From assembly GCA_964369405.1 (NCBI GenBank), contig CAYJGB010000026.1:1-26584 (forward strand): a DNA stretch of 26,584 nt, written 5' to 3'. Origin of the DNA: CAYJFG01 sp964369405. GTDB taxonomy: Bacteria > Bacillota > Clostridia > Oscillospirales > Acutalibacteraceae. Under the pieces are notes generated by a model. It was not told the origin of the DNA. It saw nothing but the letters and a program-made list of their open reading frames with translations, and searched no databases. Positions 1-7,064 of this stretch are shown here, in pieces. The position numbers and the translations under genes are program-made. Every line of letters starts with the position of its first letter. Positions within the stretch are counted from its first letter, which is position 1.

Positions 1-212
1 GCCATCAAATTACCAAATCCACTTAATGGAACTGTAGCTCCTGCACCTGCAAACTCTATTAATGGGTCATATATATCTATAGCACCTAGTATTACACCAA
101 TTACTACAAAAGATACTAATATCCTAGCTGGTGTTAAATTTGTTTTATCTATCAATATTTGTGCTACTACACATAGCAAACCTCCTACCCAAAATGCATT
201 AAAAAATATCAT
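1..212 (-). CDS. spoVAE: Stage V sporulation protein AE (SpoVAE/SpoVAEb), 5' part only
   Basis: The reverse strand encodes 70 codons from an ATG at 212 to the window edge. The peptide begins MIFFNAFWVGGLLCVVAQ and contains IDKTNLTPARILVSF and FAGAGATVPLSGFGN, which are hallmarks of the SpoVAC/SpoVAEb family. The 'DKTxLTPAxIL' stretch fits AE better than AC. SpoVA proteins form the inner-membrane channel that moves Ca-dipicolinate into the developing spore and releases it at germination. A GGAGG at 221-225 (read on the reverse strand) lies 8 nt from this ATG; another ATG at 216 is out of frame. The usual clostridial order is spoVAC-spoVAD-spoVAE. Here no spoVAC or spoVAD lies upstream, because the next gene is the divergent rnfC. 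This copy is therefore either solitary or leads an operon continuing outside the window. The 3' end is not visible. Confidence 0.88.
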   Translation of the reverse strand, partial: MIFFNAFWVGGLLCVVAQILIDKTNLTPARILVSFVVIGVILGAIDIYDPLIEFAGAGATVPLSGFGNLM

Positions 213-344
213 ACATTTTACCTCCGTTTCAACAAAATATAACTTTTATTTTCTTTTCTATCTTGCATTAAATATCTTATAATGTTACAATATACATTGG
301 ATATTTGTGATTATTTTTGTAGTTTTTAAGATGCTCTCTACTAC

Positions 345-373
345 TTTACTAATCTTTATTATATACATATTAT
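345..373 (+). promoter_or_regulatory. Candidate sigma-A promoter for the rnf operon
   Basis: TTTACT (345-350) and TATTAT (368-373) are separated by 17 bases, matching 4/6 and 5/6 of the vegetative consensus. They stand about 50 bases before the rnfC start. A second -10-like TATAAT lies at 278-283 without a convincing -35. The 213-425 interval is the divergent regulatory region shared with spoVAE and holds no gene that I can see. Confidence 0.35.
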
Positions 374-425
374 AGTTGTTTATTACTTCTTATATTATCA
401 TTTTGTTATTTCGGAGGAGATTTTA

Positions 426-1790
426 ATGAAAAATTTTAATATTGTTTTTCCTAAAAAACCTTTTAAAACTTTAGGAGGAGCAAAAGCCCCACATAGAAAA
501 AACACATCAGATATGGAAAGTATAGTTATGCCATGTCCCAAACAAGTAACTATTGCTATGCAACAACATATCGGAGCACCTTGTAAGCCTACTGTTAAAA
601 TGGGAGATACTGTATATGTTGGTAGCTTGATTGGTAAGAGCGATGCTTTTGTATCAGCTCCAATACACTCAAGTGTATCTGGAACAGTTAAAAAAGTTAT
701 CAATATTGATATGCCAAGTGGTGCAGTTGTAGATGCAGTTGTTATCGAATCAGACGGGCTTATGACAGTCTGTCCAGATATAAAGCCACCAGTAATAAAT
801 ACAAAAGAAGACTTGATTAATGCAGTAAAAGAAAGTGGATTAGTAGGATTAGGTGGAGCAGGTTTTCCAGCGTATATTAAACTAATGGTGCCAGAGGGAA
901 AGAAGATAGACACATTACTTATCAATATGGCAGAGTGCGAACCATACATAACAGCCGACCATAGAGAAGCATTAGAAAACAGCTGGGAAGTTATGTCTGG
1001 AATATATGCAGTAAAAGAGCTACTAGAGATAGACAGAGTAATAATCGGAGTAGAAGATAACAAGCCAGATGTAATAGAAGTTTTAAGTAACATAGCAGAC
1101 AACAAAACAAGCGACCCTGATGACACAGTAAGAGTGCTACCTTTAAAAGCAAGATATCCACAAGGAGCAGAAAAAGTGTTAGTAAAAGCGTGTACAAACA
1201 GAGTAATAGAAGCAGGAAAGTTACCAAGTGACGTAGGCTGTATAGTAATGAATGTAACATCAATAGCATTTATAGCAAACTATATCAAAACAGGTATGCC
1301 ACTAGTTACAAAAAGGCTTACAATAGATGGAAGTGCAATAAAAGAGCCTAAAAACATAATAGTGCCAATAGGAACAGAAATTTCAGAAATAATAGAGTTT
1401 TGTGGAGGCTACAAAGAAGAAGCAAAAAAATTATTAATGGGTGGACCAATGATGGGTATCGCATTAAAAGATGATACTCTACCAATATTAAAGCAAAATA
1501 ATGCAATATTAGCATTTGCAGAAAAAGAAGCAAAGCTAGATAAAATAACAGATTGTATAAGATGTGGAAAATGTGCAGATGCATGCCCTATGAATTTGTA
1601 CCCACCGTTTATATCGAGAACTATGAAAGTGAAAGATTACAAAAACCTAGAAAAATACGGAGTTATGACATGTATGGAATGTGGATGTTGTGCTTTTAAT
1701 TGTCCTGCAAAAAGGCCGATAGTACAAAATATGCGTCTAGGAAAAACAATCTTAAAAGAACATAAAGCTAAAGAAAGCAAGGAGGGGTAA
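426..1790 (+). CDS. rnfC: Rnf complex subunit RnfC (NADH-binding iron-sulfur subunit)
   Basis: RnfC is the peripheral subunit of the Rnf complex that exchanges electrons with NAD(H). Domains in order: an N-terminal RnfC barrel (about 10-115, with GGAKAPHRK where the family usually has GGIHPPHRK); a Complex I 51-kDa-like nucleotide/flavin fold (about 130-280) with GLGGAGFP at 141-148; an SLBB-like segment (about 285-345); and two [4Fe-4S] motifs, C377/C380/C383/C387 and C416/C419/C422/C426. The residue after GGAGFP is Ala149, where many homologues have Thr. Its 454 residues are normal for clostridial RnfC. GGAGGAG at 413-419 sits 6 nt before the ATG. It is the first gene of a tightly packed rnfCDGEA operon; the next gene starts 2 nt after its stop. 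Early codons mix T- and A-ending forms, while the 3' half is nearly all A-ending. Confidence 0.97.
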   Translation: MKNFNIVFPKKPFKTLGGAKAPHRKNTSDMESIVMPCPKQVTIAMQQHIGAPCKPTVKMGDTVYVGSLIGKSDAFVSAPIHSSVSGTVKKVINIDMPSGAVVDAVVIESDGLMTVCPDIKPPVINTKEDLINAVKESGLVGLGGAGFPAYIKLMVPEGKKIDTLLINMAECEPYITADHREALENSWEVMSGIYAVKELLEIDRVIIGVEDNKPDVIEVLSNIADNKTSDPDDTVRVLPLKARYPQGAEKVLVKACTNRVIEAGKLPSDVGCIVMNVTSIAFIANYIKTGMPLVTKRLTIDGSAIKEPKNIIVPIGTEISEIIEFCGGYKEEAKKLLMGGPMMGIALKDDTLPILKQNNAILAFAEKEAKLDKITDCIRCGKCADACPMNLYPPFISRTMKVKDYKNLEKYGVMTCMECGCCAFNCPAKRPIVQNMRLGKTILKEHKAKESKEG

Positions 1791-1792
1791 AA

Positions 1793-2734
1793 GTGAGTAA
1801 TAAAATGTATGTTTCAGCATCGCCACATTTAAGAAATAACGAAAATACCACTAAAATTATGAGAGATGTAATAATAGCACTTATCCCGTCAGTTATTGCC
1901 TCTATCATCTTTTTTGGATATTGGGCAGTTATTACATACGTAGTAGCAATAACATCTTGCGTGTTTTTTGAGAAAATCAGCAGAGTAGTTATGAAAAGAG
2001 AAAGCACAATAAATGACTTGAGTGCAGTTGTTACAGGTATGCTACTTGCTATGAACTTACCTTGTAATATAAATCCTTTTATCACTATGTTTGGTAGTTT
2101 AGTAGCTATTGTAGTAGTTAAGCAGATGTTTGGAGGAATAGGACAAAACTTTGTTAATCCGGCAATAACAGCTAGAATAGTACTATTAGTATCGTTCCCA
2201 GTAGCAATGACAACATGGGTAAAACCATTTTTCTATATGGATATGAACGCACCAGACGCACTAAGTAGTGCAACACCACTTACTAACAACTTAAACGGAG
2301 TAAGTACAAGTTATTTTGACTTGTTTATAGGTAACATTGGTGGTAGTATGGGCGAAACTTGTGCATTAGCATTAATTATTGGTGGAATATACTTAGTCAT
2401 AAGAAAAGTTATTACACCAGTTATACCGCTATGTTTTATAGGAACAGTATTTGTTATGGCACTTTGTTTAGGTCAAGACCCAATTTTCCACATATTATCA
2501 GGTGGCGTTATGTTAGGTGCTATCTTTATGGCGACAGACTACACAACTTCACCTATGACAAAATGGGGAAAAGTTATCTTTGCAGTAGGCTGTGGAGTTA
2601 TAACAGTTCTAATTAGAATGTATGCAAACTTACCAGAGGGAGTATCATATTCAATTATACTAATGAACATTTTAGTACCACATATAGAAAGAATTACAAT
2701 GCCTAAACCATTTGGAGAGGGGAAAAAAGCATGA
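1793..2734 (+). CDS. rnfD: Rnf complex subunit RnfD (membrane flavoprotein)
   Basis: RnfD is a polytopic inner-membrane subunit homologous to NqrB. It carries covalently bound FMN and takes part in ion translocation. The 313-residue protein has many hydrophobic helices and the motif DALSSATPL, where Thr161 matches the FMN-linked threonine of the family (consensus S/T-G-A-T; here SSAT). The start is GTG at 1793, supported by GGAGGGG at 1781-1787 with 5 nt spacing; an in-frame ATG at 1805 would be too far from that site. The end overlaps the rnfG start in an ATGA junction, implying translational coupling. Confidence 0.95.
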   Translation: MSNKMYVSASPHLRNNENTTKIMRDVIIALIPSVIASIIFFGYWAVITYVVAITSCVFFEKISRVVMKRESTINDLSAVVTGMLLAMNLPCNINPFITMFGSLVAIVVVKQMFGGIGQNFVNPAITARIVLLVSFPVAMTTWVKPFFYMDMNAPDALSSATPLTNNLNGVSTSYFDLFIGNIGGSMGETCALALIIGGIYLVIRKVITPVIPLCFIGTVFVMALCLGQDPIFHILSGGVMLGAIFMATDYTTSPMTKWGKVIFAVGCGVITVLIRMYANLPEGVSYSIILMNILVPHIERITMPKPFGEGKKA

Positions 2735-3348
2735 AAAAAATAACTCCAAAAGCAGTAATAGTACCAGCGATAGTGCTTACAATAATATGTATAATAATAA
2801 CAGGACTATTAGCAGGCACAAACGAGCTTACAAAAGACCCAATTGCACAGCAAGTTGAGCTAAAAGCACAACTTACAAGAGAGATTGTATTACCAGAGGC
2901 AAAAACATATAAAGAGATAGATATAACTTTATTAGGAGAAAACTTAGATATAGACAATTGTTTTGCAGGTTTTGATGAGAGTGATAATTTAGTAGGATAT
3001 ACAATAACATCGACCGAAAACGGATACGGTGGACCAATAGAAGTTATGGTAGGAATACTTAGCACAGACGACACAGTAAACGGAGTATCAATATTATCAC
3101 AAACAGAAACACCAGGGCTTGGAGCAAATGCAACACAAGCAGAGTTTACAGACCAATATAAGCAAGTTATACCAGAAGCGTTTACAGTAGTAAAAACACC
3201 AGATGTAAAACAAGGTGAAATAGAAGCGATAACAGGCTCAACAATAACATCAGATGCAGTTACAAAAGCTGTAAACAACACGTTAGAGATATACAACAGC
3301 AACTTAAAAGATAAAGAATTGTCAGATGATGATTTTTTAAACCAATAA
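2731..3348 (+). CDS. rnfG: Rnf complex subunit RnfG (FMN-binding extracytoplasmic subunit)
   Basis: RnfG has one N-terminal membrane helix (about 8-29) and an FMN-binding domain outside the membrane, homologous to NqrC. The motif EAITGSTITSDAVTKAV (about 165-181) corresponds to the S-G-A-T-x-T flavinylation signature, with Thr171 as the predicted FMN-linked residue. SQTETPGLGAN (123-133) is the other conserved family block. Its 205 residues are normal length. Its ATG overlaps the rnfD stop by 4 nt, with GAGAGGGG just upstream. FMN attachment would need an ApbE-type flavin transferase, which is not encoded in this window. Confidence 0.95.
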   Translation: MKKITPKAVIVPAIVLTIICIIITGLLAGTNELTKDPIAQQVELKAQLTREIVLPEAKTYKEIDITLLGENLDIDNCFAGFDESDNLVGYTITSTENGYGGPIEVMVGILSTDDTVNGVSILSQTETPGLGANATQAEFTDQYKQVIPEAFTVVKTPDVKQGEIEAITGSTITSDAVTKAVNNTLEIYNSNLKDKELSDDDFLNQ

Positions 3349-3360
3349 AGGAGGAGCAAT

Positions 3361-4044
3361 ATGGCTAAAAAGACACTTACACAAGAATTTACCAAAGGTA
3401 TAATAAAAGAAAATCCTGTACTATGTCTAGTGCTAGGCACTTGCCCTGCTTTAGCAGTAACAACATCAGCAATAAATGCTATTGGAATGGGAGTAGCAGC
3501 AACAATAGTTTTAGTATGTTCCAATGCCGTAATATCATCAATAAGAAGATTTATACCAGATAAAGTTAGAATACCTGCATATATTACGATAATTGCAGGA
3601 TTTGTAACGCTTGTACAAATGCTAGTAAAAGCATATGCACCGTCAATAGATGAGTCCTTAGGGATATTCTTACCGCTAATCGTAGTAAACTGTATAATAC
3701 TAGGTAGAGCAGAGATGTATGCTAGTAAAAACAAAGTTTTACCAAGTATAGTAGACGGTTTAGGAATGGGAGTAGGATTTACTGTAGCACTACTGTTAAT
3801 GGGAATTATCAGAGAATTTTTTGGAACTGGTGGAGTTTTTGGAGTACCAATTACATCACAGTATTTTGACCCTATAATTATATTTATATTAGCACCTGGC
3901 GGATTTTTTGTATTTGGTATGCTTATAGCACTTGCAAATAAATTAAGTGGAAACAATAAAAAACCAGAAGAAATGGGTTGTGGAGCGTGTCCACTTGCAG
4001 GAAATTGCTCTAAAATTAGACAACAAGAGGAGTGTGAAACATGA
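3361..4044 (+). CDS. rnfE: Rnf complex subunit RnfE, with Cys-rich C-terminal tail
   Basis: RnfE is an inner-membrane subunit that, with RnfA, forms the core holding an intramembrane iron-sulfur centre. The conserved cysteines are visible: Cys28 in LVLGTCPALAV and Cys111 in VVNCIILG. The protein has about six membrane helices. After the last helix, residues 205-227 form a short cytoplasmic tail with Cys207, Cys210, Cys216 and Cys225 (spacing C-x2-C-x5-C-x8-C), which could bind metal or an Fe-S cluster; that is inference. GGAGGAG lies just before the ATG. The stop overlaps the rnfA start (ATGA), consistent with strict co-expression of the RnfE/RnfA pair. Confidence 0.95.
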   Translation: MAKKTLTQEFTKGIIKENPVLCLVLGTCPALAVTTSAINAIGMGVAATIVLVCSNAVISSIRRFIPDKVRIPAYITIIAGFVTLVQMLVKAYAPSIDESLGIFLPLIVVNCIILGRAEMYASKNKVLPSIVDGLGMGVGFTVALLLMGIIREFFGTGGVFGVPITSQYFDPIIIFILAPGGFFVFGMLIALANKLSGNNKKPEEMGCGACPLAGNCSKIRQQEECET

Positions 4045-4649
4045 ATATAACTCAATTAGTTGGAGTATTCTTAGCAGCTATATTAACTGAAAACTATGTA
4101 CTTAGTAAGTTTTTAGGTATTTGTCCTTTTTTAGGAGTTTCTAAAAAAGTTAATACTGCTGTTGGTATGAGTGGAGCAGTTACCTTTGTTATGGTGTTAG
4201 CAACTGCCGTTACTTTTCCTATATATGAAAATCTACTAGTGCCTAACGACTTAGCGTATCTACAAACTATTGTGTTTATCTTAGTTATTGCTGGTCTTGT
4301 TCAATTAGTAGAAATTATCCTTAAAAAATATATGCCACCTCTTTACAACTCTTTAGGAATTTTTCTACCTCTTATCACTACTAACTGTGCTGTTTTAGGT
4401 GTTACTATGCTTGTTTTAGAAAAATCAGCTGCCGACCCTACATATACATATGTAACTGCTCTAATCAACTCATTAGGTGCAGGTGTTGGGTTCTTAGTTG
4501 CTATGGTTATGTTTGCCGGCGTGCGTGAACGTTTAGAAGAATGTGACATACCTAAAACTATGCAAGGTTTACCAATTACTTTAGTATCTGCATCACTTGT
4601 AGCAGTATCGTTTTTGGGATTTGCTGGACTAGTAGACGGCCTTCTCTAG
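4041..4649 (+). CDS. rnfA: Rnf complex subunit RnfA
   Basis: RnfA is the inner-membrane partner of RnfE (six predicted helices, 202 residues). Its conserved cysteines are Cys28 in LGICPFLGV and Cys116 in TTNCAVLG; in the family they help ligate the intramembrane Fe-S centre between RnfA and RnfE. The C-terminus ends GFAGLVDGLL. The family usually ends near GFxGL, so the last few codons look like an extension. They lie in a perfect tandem duplication of a 10-mer (4641-4660) that also contains the TAG stop. Codons are mostly T-ending, unlike the A-ending codons of rnfC, rnfG and rnfE. The start overlaps rnfE by 4 nt. Confidence 0.95.
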   Translation: MNITQLVGVFLAAILTENYVLSKFLGICPFLGVSKKVNTAVGMSGAVTFVMVLATAVTFPIYENLLVPNDLAYLQTIVFILVIAGLVQLVEIILKKYMPPLYNSLGIFLPLITTNCAVLGVTMLVLEKSAADPTYTYVTALINSLGAGVGFLVAMVMFAGVRERLEECDIPKTMQGLPITLVSASLVAVSFLGFAGLVDGLL

Positions 4650-4660
4650 GCTTCTCTAGG
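4641..4660 (+). repeat. Tandem 10-mer duplication across the rnfA stop codon
   Basis: CTTCTCTAGG occurs twice with no gap (4641-4650, 4651-4660). The rnfA TAG stop (4647-4649) lies inside the first copy. The CTCTAG core is shared with the palindromes 80-300 bases downstream. Confidence 0.85.
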
Positions 4661-4694
4661 CTGATTTTCCGTTATACTTCATAACTCATAGCTC

Positions 4695-4714
4695 GGCAGC
4701 CATGTAGGCTAGCC
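4695..4714 (+). repeat. Bulged GC-rich hairpin downstream of rnfA
   Basis: GGCAGCC (4695-4701) can pair with GGCTAGCC (4707-4714) as 7 bp with one bulged A and an ATGTA loop. It is not followed by a T-run, so it is not a standard intrinsic terminator. It could be a processing or stability element at the end of the rnfCDGEA transcript. Confidence 0.45.
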
Positions 4715-4741
4715 TTCGCTAAAGTTATTCGTCTAACAAAA

Positions 4742-4963
4742 AATCATCTCTAGAGATGATTGAGATATAACTATATAATAAAAACTAGAGATGATTTAAA
4801 TATATATAATCATCTCTAGAGGGTAGTGTAATATAAATGTAACTATATACAAAAAATCATCTCTAGAGGGTAGTGCAATATAATTATAAAAATTATTTTG
4901 TAGGGGAGGATTCCATATCCTCCCGTATTACCCATAAACAAAAAATTATCTCCAGAGATGATT
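4742..4963. repeat. Cluster of five full or half copies of a 20-bp palindrome
   Basis: A perfect 20-bp palindrome, AATCATCTCT/AGAGATGATT, is at 4742-4761. A half site CTAGAGATGATT (4785-4796) pairs perfectly with AATCATCTCTAG (4808-4819) across 11 bases. Further copies start at 4855 and 4944 (the last imperfect: AATTATCTCC/AGAGATGATT). The copies at 4742 and 4944 are followed by an AGATATAACTATATA-type flank. Those at 4808 and 4855 continue as GGGTAGTG(T/C)AATATAA and look like a 47-base tandem duplication. Start-to-start distances of 66, 47 and 89 are irregular. Confidence 0.8.
4899..4925 (+). repeat. Hairpin repeat element, copy 1 (TCCAT loop)
   Basis: GGGAGGAT (4904-4911) and ATCCTCCC (4917-4924) form an 8-bp stem around the loop TCCAT. 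The element is preceded by TTTGTAGG. A second copy at 19906-19926 has the same loop and flank with a swapped base pair in the stem. Confidence 0.75.
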
Positions 4964-5060
4964 TAGATATAACTATATAAAAACAATAAAAAACAATAAA
5001 ATATAACTAGTTAACAGAAACATAACCACAAAATTTAAAGTTAATTTAAAGTAATATATA

Positions 5061-5066
5061 TATAAT
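5061..5066 (+). promoter_or_regulatory. Possible -10 element for an rnfB promoter
   Basis: TATAAT lies 26 bases before the rnfB ATG in an AT-rich stretch with no clear -35 box. If real it would let rnfB be transcribed separately from rnfCDGEA. AT-richness makes chance matches common. Confidence 0.25.
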
Positions 5067-5091
5067 AGTACAGTTAAAGGAGTTATTACAT

Positions 5092-5892
5092 ATGGACATA
5101 AATGTAATTATAACATCAGTCATCATAGTAGCTAGTATAGGCTTAGTAGTAGGTTTAGTTCTAGCTATAGCATCAATTATTATGGCAGTCCCAAAAGACG
5201 AAAAAGCAGAAGCGGTTTTGGAAGTTTTACCAGGGGCAAACTGTGGTGCGTGTGGTTATTCTGGCTGTTCAGGATATGCTAAAGCATTGGCACATAATAA
5301 AGCAGAAAACGGGCTTTGCTCACCTGGTGGGGAAGAAACTATAATAGCAGTGGCGCAAGTCTTAGGACAAAGTGCAACTCAAGCTATAAAAACAACAGCA
5401 ATAGTAAACTGTATGGGTAGTTTAGACAATACAAAAGTATGTATGAATTATCAAGGAATAGGCACTTGCAAAGCAGGAGTACAACTGTATGGTGGCTTAA
5501 AAGATTGTAATTTTGGTTGCTTAGGTTTTGGAGATTGTATAAAAGCGTGTGAATATAATGCAATAGAAGTTTGCAATGGAGTTGCAGTAATAAACGAAAA
5601 AAATTGTAAAAGTTGCAAAAAATGTGTAGCAGTCTGTCCAAAGAGTTTAATTTCTATTGTAGAAGTTAAACCACAAGCAGTAGTTCTTTGTAGCAACTGC
5701 GATAAAGGAGCAAAAACAAGAAAAGATTGTAAAGTAGGTTGCATAGGCTGTATGAAATGTAAAAAAGTATGTCCTAGCAATGCAGTAACTATAACAAAAT
5801 TTAATGCAACAATAAACCCAGAGTTATGCACAGGTTGTTTTGAATGTGTAGAACAATGCCCACAAAAATGCATTATAAAAAAGTTTGATTAA
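5092..5892 (+). CDS. rnfB: Rnf complex subunit RnfB (polyferredoxin, ferredoxin-facing)
   Basis: RnfB accepts electrons from reduced ferredoxin and passes them into the membrane part of the Rnf complex. It has an N-terminal membrane helix (about 7-32). A proximal [4Fe-4S] domain follows with Cys51, Cys54, Cys59 and Cys76 (NCGACGYSGC...GLCSPGG). Then come several ferredoxin-type motifs, including CLGFGDCIKAC, CKSCKKCVAVCP, CIGCMKCKKVCP and CTGCFECVEQCP. The 266-residue length is typical of the compact form. GGAG at 5079-5082 supports the ATG. It is the last gene of the C-D-G-E-A-B order but is separated from rnfA by 442 bases of repeats, so its expression may be partly independent. Confidence 0.96.
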   Translation: MDINVIITSVIIVASIGLVVGLVLAIASIIMAVPKDEKAEAVLEVLPGANCGACGYSGCSGYAKALAHNKAENGLCSPGGEETIIAVAQVLGQSATQAIKTTAIVNCMGSLDNTKVCMNYQGIGTCKAGVQLYGGLKDCNFGCLGFGDCIKACEYNAIEVCNGVAVINEKNCKSCKKCVAVCPKSLISIVEVKPQAVVLCSNCDKGAKTRKDCKVGCIGCMKCKKVCPSNAVTITKFNATINPELCTGCFECVEQCPQKCIIKKFD

Positions 5893-6014
5893 ATCAGTAA
5901 GAAGTTTAAAATCAGTTAAAGGTAAATTATTACCAAAAAAAGTGCTAAAAATTATACATAAACAATAAAAACAAGTCGTATATCAAATATTTTTTTGATG
6001 AAATTCATAATTAA

Positions 6015-6045
6015 TTAACACTTTTTTTAAAATATAGTGTATAAT
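6015..6045 (+). promoter_or_regulatory. Candidate promoter for the Gld-type ABC cassette
   Basis: TTAACA (6015-6020) and a perfect TATAAT (6040-6045) are 19 bases apart, slightly long. Transcription from here would begin around 6052, favouring the 6102 start of the first gene over the ATG at 6069. Confidence 0.45.
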
Positions 6046-6101
6046 TGTAAGGTGGATTATAATTTTTAATGGTAAATAAAATGACAAGGAGTGTGTTATC
6101 T

Positions 6102-7064
6102 ATGGTAGAGGTTAAAAACCTTGTAAAAAGCTATGGCGAACAGAAAGCAGTAAAAAATATCAGCTTTAAAGTAGAAGAGGGCGAAATATTAGGATTTTTA
6201 GGCCCTAATGGTGCAGGAAAATCTACAACAATGAATATCATAACAGGATATTTATCATCAACCAGTGGAACAGTTACAATAGATGGTTGCGAAATTTTAG
6301 AAGACCCGATAGGGGCAAAATCAAAATTAGGATACTTACCAGAGTTGCCTCCACTTTATATGGATATGACAGTAACAAAGTATTTAGGTTTTATGTACGA
6401 TTTAAAAGGAGTAAAGTTACCTAAAAAAGCGCATATAACAGATATTTGTAGATTAGCTAAAATTTACGATGTAAAAGATAGACTAATTAAAAACTTATCA
6501 AAAGGGTATAGACAACGTGTAGGAATAGCTCAAGCACTTTTAGGAAATCCACCAGTGCTTATTTTAGACGAGCCTACAGTAGGACTAGACCCTAAACAAA
6601 TTATAGAAATTCGTTCTTTAATAAAGAGTTTAGGTAAAAAACATACAGTAATATTATCATCTCACGTGTTATCAGAAATACAAGCAACTTGCGACAGAGT
6701 AGTTATTATAAGTCAAGGTGAAGTTGTAGCAGATAGCAAAATAGATGACTTATCTACAACAGTTACAGGAAACAACAGAGTTTTACTTCATGTTTGTGGT
6801 AATGAAGTTGCGATATCATCAGCACTAAAGAACATAAATGGAGTATTAAAAGTAGATAGAATAAGAAGTGTAGGCTCTGACTGTACAGAGTTTATTATAA
6901 AAGCACAGCCAGACAAAGATATAAGAAAAAATATATTTAAAGTAATGGCAGAAAACAATTATCCAATAATTTTAATGAAGAGTGCTGAACTTAGCCTAGA
7001 AGAAGCATTCTTAAAATTAACATCTGGAGAAATTCAAGGTAACAAAGCAGGAGGTAGAAAATAA
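6102..7064 (+). CDS. ABC transporter ATP-binding protein, GldA/ABC-2 type
   Basis: This is the nucleotide-binding subunit of an ABC-2 type (export or extraction) system; the neighbours place it with the GldA-GldF-GldG group. From the chosen start, Walker A GPNGAGKST is at 34-42, the signature LSKGYRQR at 132-139, Walker B VLILDE at 152-157 and the switch His at about 188 (SSHVLSE). A roughly 100-residue C-terminal extension is usual for ABC-2 ATPases. I start it at the ATG at 6102 because AAGGAG (6086-6091) precedes it by 10 nt; the frame is open to ATG 6069, adding 11 unlikely residues. The TAA stop overlaps the next ATG by one base (TAATG). The substrate is unknown. Confidence 0.9.
   Translation: MVEVKNLVKSYGEQKAVKNISFKVEEGEILGFLGPNGAGKSTTMNIITGYLSSTSGTVTIDGCEILEDPIGAKSKLGYLPELPPLYMDMTVTKYLGFMYDLKGVKLPKKAHITDICRLAKIYDVKDRLIKNLSKGYRQRVGIAQALLGNPPVLILDEPTVGLDPKQIIEIRSLIKSLGKKHTVILSSHVLSEIQATCDRVVIISQGEVVADSKIDDLSTTVTGNNRVLLHVCGNEVAISSALKNINGVLKVDRIRSVGSDCTEFIIKAQPDKDIRKNIFKVMAENNYPIILMKSAELSLEEAFLKLTSGEIQGNKAGGRK

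Larger units (their letters stand above)
4650..5091 (+). other. 442-base non-coding gap between rnfA and rnfB, packed with inverted repeats
   Basis: No plausible gene is present in any frame. From left to right it holds the second copy of a 10-mer duplication, a GC-richer patch (about 4660-4730) with a bulged hairpin, five copies of a palindromic motif (4742-4963), one hairpin repeat also found near 19.9 kb, and an AT-rich stretch leading to the rnfB ribosome binding site. The remaining rnf genes are overlapped or separated by at most 12 nt, so this gap is conspicuous. Confidence 0.85.

Noticed and set aside
398..1126. A 242-codon antisense frame over rnfC
   Set aside because: Same cause as other shadows. 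rnfC is certain from its Fe-S motifs and operon context, and no ribosome binding site supports the antisense frame.
2703..4055. A 450-codon open frame antisense to rnfG and rnfE
   Set aside because: It is low-complexity (rich in Ser, Thr, Ile) and matches no family. It is explained by the A-ending codon bias of the real genes, which removes stops on the opposite strand.
4742..4963. Possible CRISPR array
   Set aside because: The repeats are palindromes present as full and half copies with start distances of 66, 47 and 89, spacer parts are shared between copies, and no cas genes are present.
5925..5945. Terminator after rnfB (GGTAA-ATTA-TTACC)
   Set aside because: The stem is only 5 bp and is followed by A residues, so it would not terminate forward transcription.
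6069..6101. Upstream ATG start for the Gld-type ATPase
   Set aside because: It would add 11 residues not typical of the family and cover the AAGGAG that serves the ATG at 6102.
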